Positions 14,590 through 22,126 of a DNA stretch of 23,905 nt are shown piece after piece. The DNA lies in contig CAAEDU010000079.1 of assembly GCA_900754695.1 (NCBI GenBank), positions 1 through 23,905 on the forward strand. The letters are read 5' to 3'. Each line of letters starts with the position of its first letter. Position 1 is the first letter of the stretch. The translations under genes and the position numbers were made by a program. The notes below the pieces were generated by a model. It saw only the letters and a program-made list of their open reading frames with translations, had not been told where the DNA came from and searched no databases. The DNA comes from Clostridia bacterium. Lineage in GTDB: Bacteria > Bacillota > Clostridia > Christensenellales > CAG-917.

Positions 14590-15687
14590 ATGGACATTCT
14601 GAAACTCAACGCCATCTCCCCCCTCGCAGCCGAGATAATGCAGGGCTATGACCTCGTCGATGAGAGCGCCGCTCCCGTCGGCATCCTGGTCAGAAGCGCC
14701 AATATGGCGGAATTCGACCTGCCCTCCTCCGTCCTCGCCGTGGCACGCGCCGGCGCGGGCGTCAACAACATCCCCCACGCCGACTACGCAAAGCTCGGCG
14801 TCGTCGTCTTCAACACCCCGGGCGCCAACGCCAACGCCGTCAAGGAGATGGTCATCTGCGAGTTCATGCTCGCCGCCCGCAACCTCGTCGAGGGCGTGAA
14901 ATGGACGTCCTCCCTCAAGGGCGACGATGTCGCAAAACAGGTGGAAAAGGGCAAAAAGCAGTTCGTCGGACACGAGATCGCGGGCAAGACCCTTTGCGTG
15001 CTCGGTCTCGGCGCCATCGGCAGAAAGGTCGCCGCGGCAGCCAACGCCCTCGGCATGACCGTGAAGGGCTACGACCCTTATCTCTCCGACGCCGCACGGG
15101 CGGAGATCCCCTTCGTCGAAGTGCTCCCCACCGCGGAACAGGCGTATGCGGACGCGGAGTTCGTCTCCCTGCACATGCCCGCCACCAATGAGACCAAGGG
15201 CATGATCAATGCCGCCGCCATCGCGAAAATGGCGGACGGTGCCGTCGTCGTCAACGCCGCCCGCGGCGAACTCGCAGTGACCGCCGACATCAAAGCGGCG
15301 CTCGCAAGCGGCAAACTTCATAAGTATGTCTGTGACTTCCCCACCGAGGAGATCAACGACTGCGACGGCATCATCGCCGTCCCCCACCTCGGCGCGTCCA
15401 CGGAAGAGGCGGAAGACAATTGCGCTGTGATGGCGGCGAACGAGCTCAAGGATTATATCGAGAACGGCAACATCGTCAACTCCGTCAACCTGCCCTGCCT
15501 CAAAAAGGAACTCACCGCCAAACACCGCGTGACAGTTCTCGCAAAGGAAGGCACCGCCATCGGCATCGACGGAGTGTCCTCCACCGCGAAGGGCTACACC
15601 TACACCATCGCCGACACCGACGAGACCGTCGACGCCCTCGCCCTCGAAAGGACGGAAGGCGTCATCAAAGTGCGCGTCATCAAGTGA
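14590..15687 (+). CDS. serA: D-3-phosphoglycerate dehydrogenase
   Basis: Oxidises 3-phosphoglycerate to 3-phosphohydroxypyruvate with NAD+, the first committed step of serine synthesis. The 365 residues hold the Rossmann motif GLGAIGRKVAAAANALG, with Asp in KGYDPYLSD as the NAD ribose ligand. The catalytic triad of the D-2-hydroxyacid dehydrogenases is present as Arg225 (NAARGE), Glu253 (DFPTEE) and His266 (VPHLGAST). A C-terminal segment of about 70 residues looks like a reduced ACT domain; the large intervening domain of the 520-residue forms is absent. Whether serine feedback operates is unclear. The gap to serC is seven bases and the ribosome site GAGGGC is modest, so coupling is likely. 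Confidence 0.95.
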   Translation: MDILKLNAISPLAAEIMQGYDLVDESAAPVGILVRSANMAEFDLPSSVLAVARAGAGVNNIPHADYAKLGVVVFNTPGANANAVKEMVICEFMLAARNLVEGVKWTSSLKGDDVAKQVEKGKKQFVGHEIAGKTLCVLGLGAIGRKVAAAANALGMTVKGYDPYLSDAARAEIPFVEVLPTAEQAYADAEFVSLHMPATNETKGMINAAAIAKMADGAVVVNAARGELAVTADIKAALASGKLHKYVCDFPTEEINDCDGIIAVPHLGASTEEAEDNCAVMAANELKDYIENGNIVNSVNLPCLKKELTAKHRVTVLAKEGTAIGIDGVSSTAKGYTYTIADTDETVDALALERTEGVIKVRVIK

Positions 15688-15742
15688 CCCTCCCGCCCTT
15701 CCCGGTCGCACATCATCCATCACAAAAACAACATTTAACCAT

Positions 15743-15773
15743 ACAAAAGCGAGGCATAAAGCCTCGCTTTTGT
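15743..15773. terminator. Bidirectional terminator between serA and a convergent membrane-protein gene
   Basis: A perfect 13-bp inverted repeat, ACAAAAGCGAGGC with GCCTCGCTTTTGT, encloses a 5-nt loop. A-rich and T-rich flanks on both sides let it work for serA and for the leftward gene ending at 15810. Confidence 0.9.
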
Positions 15774-15809
15774 CATTTGACGGATCCGTGCAGACGACGG
15801 AAAACGCCG

Positions 15810-16922
15810 TCACCCGCCGATGATACGATCGGATGAGACCCCATTCCGAACGGATGAGACAGCGGCGCAGGCAGGGTCTTCGCCCTCCGCGCCGCGCTTG
15901 TCATCACACGTCCCGTCACTCATGTTTTTGCAAGCGGACGACTGCCCTGCCGCACACTCTCTGATGTAGACGATAGTGTCCGCGCCTTCGATGTCTCTGC
16001 CGAAGCGGACGGGGAAGCCGCCGTTTTTCACCGAGCGATACTCCGTGAATGCCCGCAGAGCCATTGCCGCGCCGAGCGCCACCGGGATGACGCAGGCTAT
16101 GACCCCCGTCACCGTACGCAGCACGAAGAGGCTCTCGCCGTCGCCGAACTCCGCGATGAGGGCGGTCTCCATGCTGATCACGGACATGAGCGCGTCGGCG
16201 AGGTTGATGTTGCGCAACGACTGCACCACCGGGGATCTGCTGTGCCGCGCTTTAACGAGGTTGGTGACGGCGGCGATGATCTTATAAAAAGTGTAGGCGG
16301 AGGCGACATAGATGAGCGCGCCGGGATAGGACACCTCTGCATATCCCTTTGTGAGCATGGTGACGATGCCGCACATGGCGCCGTCGAGCACGATGAAATT
16401 GATGCCGCAGATACCATATGTACGTATGCCGCGCAACAGCTTGTCTTTCTCCGTCTCACCGCTGCGTCTGCTCTTGTATTCCTTGACGATTATGATGCCG
16501 CGGATGAGAGTGAGGAAGAGATAGTACATCGCGAGCGCGTTGCGCCACAGCGAGCCGTACACAATGCCCATCACTCCCTCGAAGATGACATATGCTATGT
16601 TGACGGCGAATGCCATCCAGGAAAAAACAAAAGTGCGGAAAACATAGTCCTTCGCAAAACGACGGGTGAATCTGTTGCGGTCCGCGAGTTTTGCAACGCG
16701 CGGACCCAGCTCTCTCAACCCTCCCGCAACGAGGGTGTAAACGCTGTAAAAGAAGAACACGCCCGTCCCCGCGAAGATCACCTTCTCGAGCGCGGAAGGG
16801 AGCTCCAGCTTGAGGCACAAAACCGAAAGAACAACGAATACGAGCGTCACGGGATATACCACGAAGACCAACGCTCTCGTTCCGGGTTTTTTCAGCTTTG
16901 CGAGCAACTCTTTCTTTATCAT
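15810..16922 (-). CDS. Multi-pass membrane protein of unknown function
   Basis: Not recognised as a named family. 370 residues start with a short basic tail (MIKKELLAKLKKPGTR). Hydrophobic segments lie at about 17-37, 46-68, 93-122, 129-146, 168-190, 200-222, 237-258 and 267-292, so about eight membrane passes. A basic/acidic loop near 147-165 is probably cytoplasmic. The last 70 residues are hydrophilic and hold four cysteines (323, 331, 339, 352), unusual for a cytosolic tail and without a classical zinc spacing. The ATG at 16922 was chosen because the promoter -10 box covers the upstream ATG at 16955, though the ribosome site (GGTGAG) is weak. The gene is monocistronic, between serA and a sporulation-like gene. 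A sporulation or envelope role is a guess only. Confidence 0.7.
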   Translation of the reverse strand: MIKKELLAKLKKPGTRALVFVVYPVTLVFVVLSVLCLKLELPSALEKVIFAGTGVFFFYSVYTLVAGGLRELGPRVAKLADRNRFTRRFAKDYVFRTFVFSWMAFAVNIAYVIFEGVMGIVYGSLWRNALAMYYLFLTLIRGIIIVKEYKSRRSGETEKDKLLRGIRTYGICGINFIVLDGAMCGIVTMLTKGYAEVSYPGALIYVASAYTFYKIIAAVTNLVKARHSRSPVVQSLRNINLADALMSVISMETALIAEFGDGESLFVLRTVTGVIACVIPVALGAAMALRAFTEYRSVKNGGFPVRFGRDIEGADTIVYIRECAAGQSSACKNMSDGTCDDKRGAEGEDPACAAVSSVRNGVSSDRIIGG

Positions 16923-16953
16923 GGGCTCACCGCTTCTTGATGCGTGCAAAGTC

Positions 16954-16982
16954 ATGATAACAGAAAAAGCATCACCGCGCAA
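16954..16982 (-). promoter_or_regulatory. Sigma-A promoter of the membrane-protein gene
   Basis: On the minus strand TTGCGC (16982-16977), a 17-bp spacer and TATCAT (16959-16954) give a start near 16947. This leaves a 25-base leader before the ATG at 16922 and rules out the ATG at 16955 as the start. Confidence 0.6.
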
Positions 16983-17111
16983 CGGCTCCGAATGTAAAGC
17001 GCAGGCAAGCGAACGCTACGCTCCCATCCGCCCGAGATAAAAACTTTCTTGCGGCGCACCTGCGGGGCGTAAATATTTCCCGCCGTTGCATAGAATATAG
17101 CCGAGGTGTTT

Positions 17112-17813
17112 ATGTGGTCTAATGTCATCAGCATTGACAAGAGGTTCGGCAGGGAGACGGAATTTTTGGCGGCAAAGCTCGGGAAGGTGAGACATCTCTC
17201 CTACGCGACGGAGGAAAGCAAGGATCGCGTCTACTTCTACGTCGCCTCGGTGTGCGAGCTGCAAGAGGAGACGGAAGGACAGGTGCGCGACATCCTGAAG
17301 ACGGTTTTCCTGGTCTTCATGAAGCTGCGCTTTTTTCTCGGCAAATTGCAGAACATGGAGTTGAACCATGCAAATTGTGCGCTCATATGTTCACTTGTGC
17401 ATTTTGACACGGAGTACGAAAAGGGCGTCATAGACCGCGTCCTCTCGGAGTGCATCGACTACGCATTGGACGGTCTTCTGCATTTCCGGCTGCGCCCGCT
17501 CACGGAAAATTGGAGCGAACTTGCCACTCTCGCCACCCGCCTCATCGCGTCGGGGAGCGGCGGTGACGCCTTTGACATCGCCGCCTTCATCACGGGCACC
17601 GAGGGCGCAAAAAACCGCATCGCCATCACCCGCGACTCCCTTGTCAATCTCACCGCCCGCCGTCCCGTCGAAGTCATCGACCTTTTCGACACCCCCGATT
17701 TCAACCTCATCTCCGCCGTCATCGGCGAGCGCCCCTGCGAGATACATCTCGAGGACGCACATTTGTCGGAGGTGATGCAGAGCACGCTGCGCCACATCGC
17801 CCCTCTACGCTGA
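17112..17813 (+). CDS. YtxC-like sporulation protein (divergent)
   Basis: 233 residues, cytoplasmic, no signal peptide or membrane segment. The C-terminal half resembles the YtxC family. ECIDYALDGLLHFRLRPLTENW (114-135) fits the family's conserved 'I-x-F-I-x-F-R-L' helix, and PDFNLISAVIGERPCEIHLEDA (195-216) fits 'D-x-x-L-I-S-A-L-I-x-x-x-P-x-x-I-x-I-H'. YtxC-type proteins are restricted to endospore formers; their biochemical role is not known to me. The usual length is about 280-300 residues, so this is short. The ATG at 17112 has GAGGTG just upstream; a GTG two codons earlier lies inside that site and is rejected. Identification rests on remembered family patterns, so moderate confidence. 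Confidence 0.55.
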   Translation: MWSNVISIDKRFGRETEFLAAKLGKVRHLSYATEESKDRVYFYVASVCELQEETEGQVRDILKTVFLVFMKLRFFLGKLQNMELNHANCALICSLVHFDTEYEKGVIDRVLSECIDYALDGLLHFRLRPLTENWSELATLATRLIASGSGGDAFDIAAFITGTEGAKNRIAITRDSLVNLTARRPVEVIDLFDTPDFNLISAVIGERPCEIHLEDAHLSEVMQSTLRHIAPLR

Positions 17814-17880
17814 GCGCGCTATTTGGCGAGTAACTGCGTCAGAGCCCCTGCGGTCTGAACAGTCACTTAGAATGGGGGCG

Positions 17881-18067
17881 CGGGAAAAATCTCCGATTTT
17901 TCGCGTGGGGTAAATTCGGGGTCCCCGCAAAGTACCACAGCGCAGCGAGGACACTTTGTGGGGTAAAAGTCGGGGCCCGCGGGAAAAATCTCCGATTTTT
18001 CGCGTGGGGTAAATTCGGGGTCCCCGCAAAGTACCGGAATGAAATGAGGACACTTTGTGGGGTAAAA
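17881..18067. repeat. Two 99-bp direct repeats with a variable 12-nt hairpin core
   Basis: Copies start at 17881 and 17980. A 56-nt left part (17881-17936; 17980-18035) and a 20-nt right part (17949-17968; 18048-18067) are identical between copies. The 12 nt between them differ: ACAGCGCAGCGA versus GGAATGAAATGA. The flanks pair as CCCCGCAAAGT with ACTTTGTGGGG (one G-T wobble), then CC with GG. The variable core therefore forms the loop of a stem of 13 bp. A second hairpin, GAAAAATC-TCC-GATTTTTC, sits at the left of each copy. GTGGGGTAAA recurs at 17905, 17958, 18004 and 18057. The stretch lies between two convergent genes and reads open in several frames only because 99 is a multiple of three. 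Confidence 0.85.
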
Positions 18068-18099
18068 AAACCCGCGCATTTCGTTGCGCGGGATTTTTT
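18064..18099. terminator. Bidirectional terminator between convergent genes
   Basis: CCCGCGCA (18071-18078) pairs with TGCGCGGG (18085-18092) around a 6-nt loop, flanked by seven A residues on the left and six T residues on the right. It can end both the YtxC-like transcript and the leftward sigma/anti-sigma operon. It fuses with the tail of the second 99-bp repeat. Confidence 0.85.
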
Positions 18100-18102
18100 A
18101 TT

Positions 18103-18127
18103 GCCGGCGCCGCGATGCGGCACCGGC
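18103..18127. other. Near-perfect GC hairpin beyond the terminator
   Basis: GCCGG-C-GCCGC and GCGGC-A-CCGGC pair with one mismatch around a 3-nt loop. There is no U-tract on either side. It lies in the 3' region of the leftward sigma/anti-sigma operon and could protect the mRNA end (inference). Confidence 0.4.
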
Positions 18128-18172
18128 GATGTTGTCGGGCGCAGAGTTCCCTCCCCGTCCGACGCCCGACTC

Positions 18173-18772
18173 TCAGTATCTGCCGAAGTAGTCTTCGCGG
18201 TCGATGTCGAGCTCTTTCAGCGAAGGGCTGCCCGTGTGGGCATTGACCACCACTTCGTAGTCGAGCTCGTAGCCCTCTGCCGTCCAGACGGTGACGTCCA
18301 CCTCATAGCTGTAGTAGCTGCTCTTGAGGTCGGTCTCGAAGTTGAACTTGTCTTCCACGTCCTGCGGGAGGTCGGTGATGACGCGGTCGGGGGTGTATTT
18401 CCTTGACGCGGCGTCGGAGCGGGCGAACTCTTCCGCGACGGCGATGGCTTCCGCACGGTCCAGCAGGATGTTGTCCTTGCCGTAAGCTGCCGCCGCGCCG
18501 AACACGCCGCCGAGCACCGCGCCGATCACCACGACGATGACCGCGATCGCGATGAGACCGGCGAGCACACGCTTCCAGACGAGGTCGTGCTTTGCCTCTT
18601 TGACGTCCTTTGCCTCCGCCTCTTTGATGGGAGCGCGCTTGACGGCGAGCCCCTCGTCGTCGAGGAGAGAGGAGAGAGCCTTGGCTTTGGCGAGCTCGTC
18701 GAGGACGAACGCCTTTTCCTCATCCGTGGCAGTACCTTCGCGGTAGTGTCTGAATGCTTCTTCGTAGTTCAT
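18173..18772 (-). CDS. Probable membrane anti-sigma factor with PepSY-like outer domain
   Basis: 199 residues in three parts. A charged cytoplasmic N-terminus (1-68) starts MNYEEAFRHYREGTATDEEKAFV, which resembles the sigma-binding helices of zinc-less anti-sigma factors. One membrane helix follows (about 69-97). The outer domain (103-199) looks like a PepSY unit: LDRAEAIAVAEEFARSDA, then YSYEVDVTVWTAEGYELDYEVVVNAHTG, the characteristic 'Y-x-V-x-V-D-A-x-T-G' ending. The gene overlaps the ECF sigma stop by ATGA (18769-18772), the normal sigma/anti-sigma order. Likely it holds the sigma factor inactive at the membrane until the outer domain senses an envelope signal (inference). No zinc-binding H-x3-C-x2-C motif is present. 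Confidence 0.7.
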   Translation of the reverse strand: MNYEEAFRHYREGTATDEEKAFVLDELAKAKALSSLLDDEGLAVKRAPIKEAEAKDVKEAKHDLVWKRVLAGLIAIAVIVVVIGAVLGGVFGAAAAYGKDNILLDRAEAIAVAEEFARSDAASRKYTPDRVITDLPQDVEDKFNFETDLKSSYYSYEVDVTVWTAEGYELDYEVVVNAHTGSPSLKELDIDREDYFGRY

Positions 18773-19251
18773 ATCTGTCCCTCCAGAATTTCTTTGAGTT
18801 TGTTCCTCGCCCTATACATCTGCACTTTCACGTTCTGCACCGACTGATCCGTGATGTCGGCGATCTCGGAGACGGAAAGTTCGTCGAAATAATAGAGCAA
18901 GATGACTTCGCGGTAGTTTTCTTTGAGCAGGTTGATGGCGCGGTAGAGCGCGCGGTATTCCTCGTCTTCGATGACTTTCTCGGCAAGGTCGGTGCCGCCG
19001 TCCGCCATGTTTTCCGGGACGGGAGCGAGGCGGCGCGCCTTGCGGAGATAGTCCAGCCACGCATTCCTGCACACCTTGAAGAGCCAGAACTTGAAGCTCT
19101 CCTTCTCCTCGTCGATGAGGTTGAACGCCTTGACGAAAGACTCGGACACTATATCCTCGGCGAGCGCCTCGTTGCGACAGAGCGTCGTGAGGTAGAGCTT
19201 CGCCTCATTGAAATATCTTTTGAAGAGTCTTTCGAATGCGTCGTTTTTCAT
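18769..19251 (-). CDS. ECF-type RNA polymerase sigma factor
   Basis: 160 residues, standard for ECF sigma factors. Region 2 (about 1-75) contains FERLFKRYFNEAKLYLTTLCRNEALAEDIVSESFVKAF (in parts) and FKFWLFKVCRNAWLDYLRK, which binds the -10 element. Region 4 (about 95-155) includes the helix-turn-helix YFDELSVSEIADITDQSVQNVKVQMYRARNKL for the -35 element. Frames with ATG at 19332 and 19305 exist but lie upstream of the promoter, so the ATG at 19251 is preferred, although its ribosome site (CAGG) is weak. The gene is followed by a coupled membrane anti-sigma gene, and an ECF-style promoter precedes it, so autoregulation is expected. The regulon is unknown. Confidence 0.92.
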   Translation of the reverse strand: MKNDAFERLFKRYFNEAKLYLTTLCRNEALAEDIVSESFVKAFNLIDEEKESFKFWLFKVCRNAWLDYLRKARRLAPVPENMADGGTDLAEKVIEDEEYRALYRAINLLKENYREVILLYYFDELSVSEIADITDQSVQNVKVQMYRARNKLKEILEGQI

Positions 19252-19272
19252 TTGCTGCCTGCTTTCGCTTAA

Positions 19273-19300
19273 TATACGGCCGCGAAGGTCGGAGGTTACA
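19273..19300 (-). promoter_or_regulatory. ECF-type autoregulatory promoter
   Basis: On the minus strand TGTAAC (19300-19295), a 16-bp spacer and CGTATA (19278-19273) closely match the Bacillus ECF consensus (TGAAAC, 16-17 bp, CGTMTA). It lies 22 bp before the sigma-factor ATG. No housekeeping promoter is evident there. Confidence 0.75.
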
Positions 19301-19413
19301 CTCATTTTAACATTTTTTTCGGATGCGGACAATATCGCGGCCGAATTTCCGCAAAGAAGAACGGCTCTTAAAATTATGAAAGACAGATGTAATGCAGGTG
19401 AAAGAGAGACATT

Positions 19414-19441
19414 TTGCGATTTTATTGTTGATTATTATAAT
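19414..19441 (+). promoter_or_regulatory. Probable promoter of the GH3 gene
   Basis: TTGCGA (19414-19419), a 16-bp spacer and TATAAT (19436-19441) lie in an AT-rich patch 83 bp before the ATG. A TAAAAT just downstream (19451-19456) is an alternative -10. Confidence 0.55.
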
Positions 19442-19523
19442 AAGTGATGATAAAATAGCGATATATGCGGTGTGTACACGTATGCGCACGCCGCGGTCAC
19501 AGCTTGTTCATCAGGGAGGTCTT

Positions 19524-22040
19524 ATGTCAGAACAAGAAGTCAAAACCGTTTCCGCGGAAAACGCCGACAAAAAATATGTCGACATCCTTAAAAAACTCAC
19601 TTTGGAAGAAAAGGCGGCTCTGTGCTCCGGTCTCACTTTCTGGAACACCACGCCCATAGAAAAGCACGGCATCCCCTCCGTCCGCATGACCGACGGCCCT
19701 CACGGGCTCAGGAGCGAGATGGAGAGCGGCGGCGGCACCAACATCATGAAGCAGTCCCATCCCGCCACCTGCTTCCCGCCCGCGGTCACTTCCGCGAGCA
19801 CGTGGGATCCCGATCTCATCGCCACCGTCGGCAAAGCCATCGCGGCGGAAGCCAAGGCGCTCGGCGTGTCCACGGTGCTGGGGCCCGGCGTCAACATCAA
19901 GCGCTCTCCCCTCTGCGGCAGGAACTTTGAATACTTCTCGGAAGACCCCTTCCTCGCGGGGCGTATGGGCGCGGCGTGGGTGCACGGCGTGCAGTCCGCG
20001 GGAGTGGGCGTCTCGCTGAAACACTTCTGCGCCAACAACCAGGAGCATCTCAGGATGAGCATCGATTCCATCGTGGATGAGCGAGCTCTGCGCGAGATAT
20101 ATCTCCCCGCCTTCGAACACATCGTCAAGACGGAGCAGCCCTCCACTGTGATGTGCTCCTACAACCGTCTGAACGGCACCTATCTTTCCGACAACAAGCG
20201 CATGCTCACCGACATCCTGCGCGACGAATGGGGCTTCAAGGGCATCGTCGTCAGCGACTGGGGCGCGGTGAACGACCGCGTGGAAGGCATCAAGGCGGGC
20301 ATGGACCTCGAGATGCCCGGCAACCGCGGCGCCAACGACAAGCTCATCGTCAAAGCGGTCAAGGACGGCAAGCTCTCCGTGGAGGCTTTGGACAAAGTGG
20401 TGCTGCGTCTCATCAAGTTCGCCTTCACCTGCAAAGAGAGCGAGGACAAGACCGTCAAGCCCGACTTCCACGCGCACGACGTCCTTGCGGCGAAGGTGGC
20501 GGCTCAGGGCGCGGTGCTCCTCAAAAACGAGGGCGGCATCCTCCCCCTCACCGCGGCAAAGAAGGTCGCCGTCATCGGCGCGCTCGCCAAGACCCCGCGC
20601 TTTCAGGGTTCCGGCTCCAGCCTCATCAATCCCAAGAAACTCACGTCCTTCGTGGACGCGATGTCCGCCGCCGGGCAGAAATTTGCCTATGCGGACGGCT
20701 ATAAGATGTCGGGCGACGGCGTGAGCAAACGCCTCATCGCGGAAGCAGTCGAGACCGCGAAGGGCAAGGACGCCGTCCTCGTCTTCATCGGTCTCACTCC
20801 CGAATATGAGTCCGAAGGTTTCGACCGCAGACACATCGAGATGCCCGACGCGCACCGTATGCTCGTGGAAGCGATCGCGAAAGTCAACGAGAACGTCATC
20901 GTGGTGCTCTCCTGCGGCTCTCCCGTCGCGCTCGAGGAAGTCGAGCCCAACGCCCGCGCCATCCTCAACCTCTATCTCGGCGGTCAGGCGTCCGGCAAAG
21001 CGGCGTTCGACGTCATCTACGGCAAGGTCAATCCCTCCGGCAAACTCGCCGAGACCTTCCCGCTCAAGAACAGCGACAACATCGTCGCGCGCTACTTCCC
21101 CATGGGTCCGCGCACGGTGCAGTACCGCGAGAGCATCTATGTCGGCTACCGCTTCTACGACGCGGCGGAAAAGCCGGTGCTCTACCCCTTCGGCTACGGG
21201 CTCTCCTACACCGAGTTCGCCTACTCCGACCTCAAGCTCTCCGCCACCGCCATCGACGAGGGCGAGCCGCTCACCGTCACCTTCAAGGTCAAGAACGTCG
21301 GCAAGCGTGACGGCGCGGAAGTCGCCGAGCTCTACGTCGCGGACAAGGTGAGCAGCATCTTCCGCCCCAAGAAGGAGCTGAAAGGCTTCAGGAAAGTCTT
21401 CCTGAAAGCGGGCGAGGAAAAGGAAGTGTCCATCACCCTCGACAGCCGCGCCTTTGCCTACTACAACGTCCTCATCAAGGATTGGCACATCGAAAGCGGC
21501 GACTTCGACATCCTCGTTGGCGCGTCCTCCCGCGACATCCGTCTCACGGACACCGTCGCCGTCAGGTCCGCCAACCCCGCCGCGCCCATCCCCGATTACC
21601 GCGCGTCCGCTCCCTACTACTACGACCTCACCGAGACGACGGAGCAGAAACGCACCATCCCCATCGAACAGTTCGCCGCGCTCTACGGCGCGTCCGTGGT
21701 GGACAATGTGCCCTATGCGAGGGGCGAGTTCAACGCCAACTGCAGCCTGGGCGACGTCTCCATCTCTCCCGTGGGCAAGTTCATGAACGGGCTCATCACC
21801 TTCGGCGTCGGACTCATCGCAGGCAACGCCACCAACCGCGCGATGATGGTGCATTCCGCGATAGACATGCCTTTGAGAGGTTTCATGGGCTTCACGGGCG
21901 GTCTGCTCACAATGCAGTGCGTGGAAGGTATCGTGGACATGTGCAACGGCACCAAGGGCGGCTTCAAGAAGTTCGTCAAAGGCTTCAAGAAGGATCCCGA
22001 GCTCGAGGCGTACGTCCTCGACGTCAAGAAAGGCAAATAA
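19524..22040 (+). CDS. Glycoside hydrolase family 3 beta-glucosidase-type enzyme
   Basis: 838 residues, retaining exo-beta-glycosidase, probably cytoplasmic because no signal peptide is present. The N-terminal TIM barrel (about 30-330) has MTDGPHGLR, the K166-H167 substrate pair in LKHFCANNQE, and the nucleophile Asp245 in VVSDWGAV. The alpha/beta sandwich (about 350-580) includes KNEGGILPL and ESEGFDRRHIEMP. A fibronectin-III-like domain (about 590-700) follows. The last 130 residues, with FMNGLITFGVGLIAGN and DMPLRGFMGFTGGLLT, match a C-terminal extension I know from gut clostridial GH3 enzymes. The ATG at 19524 follows AGGGAGG; the frame is open upstream to the promoter. The gene is monocistronic. 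Substrate (beta-glucoside, xyloside or other) cannot be told. Confidence 0.93.
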   Translation: MSEQEVKTVSAENADKKYVDILKKLTLEEKAALCSGLTFWNTTPIEKHGIPSVRMTDGPHGLRSEMESGGGTNIMKQSHPATCFPPAVTSASTWDPDLIATVGKAIAAEAKALGVSTVLGPGVNIKRSPLCGRNFEYFSEDPFLAGRMGAAWVHGVQSAGVGVSLKHFCANNQEHLRMSIDSIVDERALREIYLPAFEHIVKTEQPSTVMCSYNRLNGTYLSDNKRMLTDILRDEWGFKGIVVSDWGAVNDRVEGIKAGMDLEMPGNRGANDKLIVKAVKDGKLSVEALDKVVLRLIKFAFTCKESEDKTVKPDFHAHDVLAAKVAAQGAVLLKNEGGILPLTAAKKVAVIGALAKTPRFQGSGSSLINPKKLTSFVDAMSAAGQKFAYADGYKMSGDGVSKRLIAEAVETAKGKDAVLVFIGLTPEYESEGFDRRHIEMPDAHRMLVEAIAKVNENVIVVLSCGSPVALEEVEPNARAILNLYLGGQASGKAAFDVIYGKVNPSGKLAETFPLKNSDNIVARYFPMGPRTVQYRESIYVGYRFYDAAEKPVLYPFGYGLSYTEFAYSDLKLSATAIDEGEPLTVTFKVKNVGKRDGAEVAELYVADKVSSIFRPKKELKGFRKVFLKAGEEKEVSITLDSRAFAYYNVLIKDWHIESGDFDILVGASSRDIRLTDTVAVRSANPAAPIPDYRASAPYYYDLTETTEQKRTIPIEQFAALYGASVVDNVPYARGEFNANCSLGDVSISPVGKFMNGLITFGVGLIAGNATNRAMMVHSAIDMPLRGFMGFTGGLLTMQCVEGIVDMCNGTKGGFKKFVKGFKKDPELEAYVLDVKKGK

Positions 22041-22048
22041 ACGGACGG

Positions 22049-22075
22049 AACAGCCCGCTTCGGCGGGCTGTTTTT
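22049..22075 (+). terminator. Intrinsic terminator of the GH3 gene
   Basis: A perfect 10-bp stem of AACAGCCCGC with GCGGGCTGTT is closed by a stable TTCG tetraloop and followed by a T-run, eight bases after the stop. Confidence 0.92.
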
Positions 22076-22126
22076 CTGCCCTTCCGCACCCCGCGCGGCA
22101 GGGAGAGGATGGGGTCACGCAACCTG

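Noticed and set aside
17067..17096. Sigma-E promoter for the YtxC-like gene
   Set aside because: CATAGAAT resembles the -10, but the nearest -35-like ATATT is only about 11 bp away instead of 14-15.
17881..18067. A two-repeat CRISPR with one spacer
   Set aside because: The constant part is 76 nt split around a 12-nt core inside a hairpin loop, unlike any CRISPR repeat-spacer geometry; no cas genes.
17863..18123. Three overlapping minus-strand frames with a repeated 33-residue unit
   Set aside because: The 99-bp DNA repeat keeps every frame open and repetitive. There is no ribosome site, and all three frames look equally plausible, so this is noncoding repeat.
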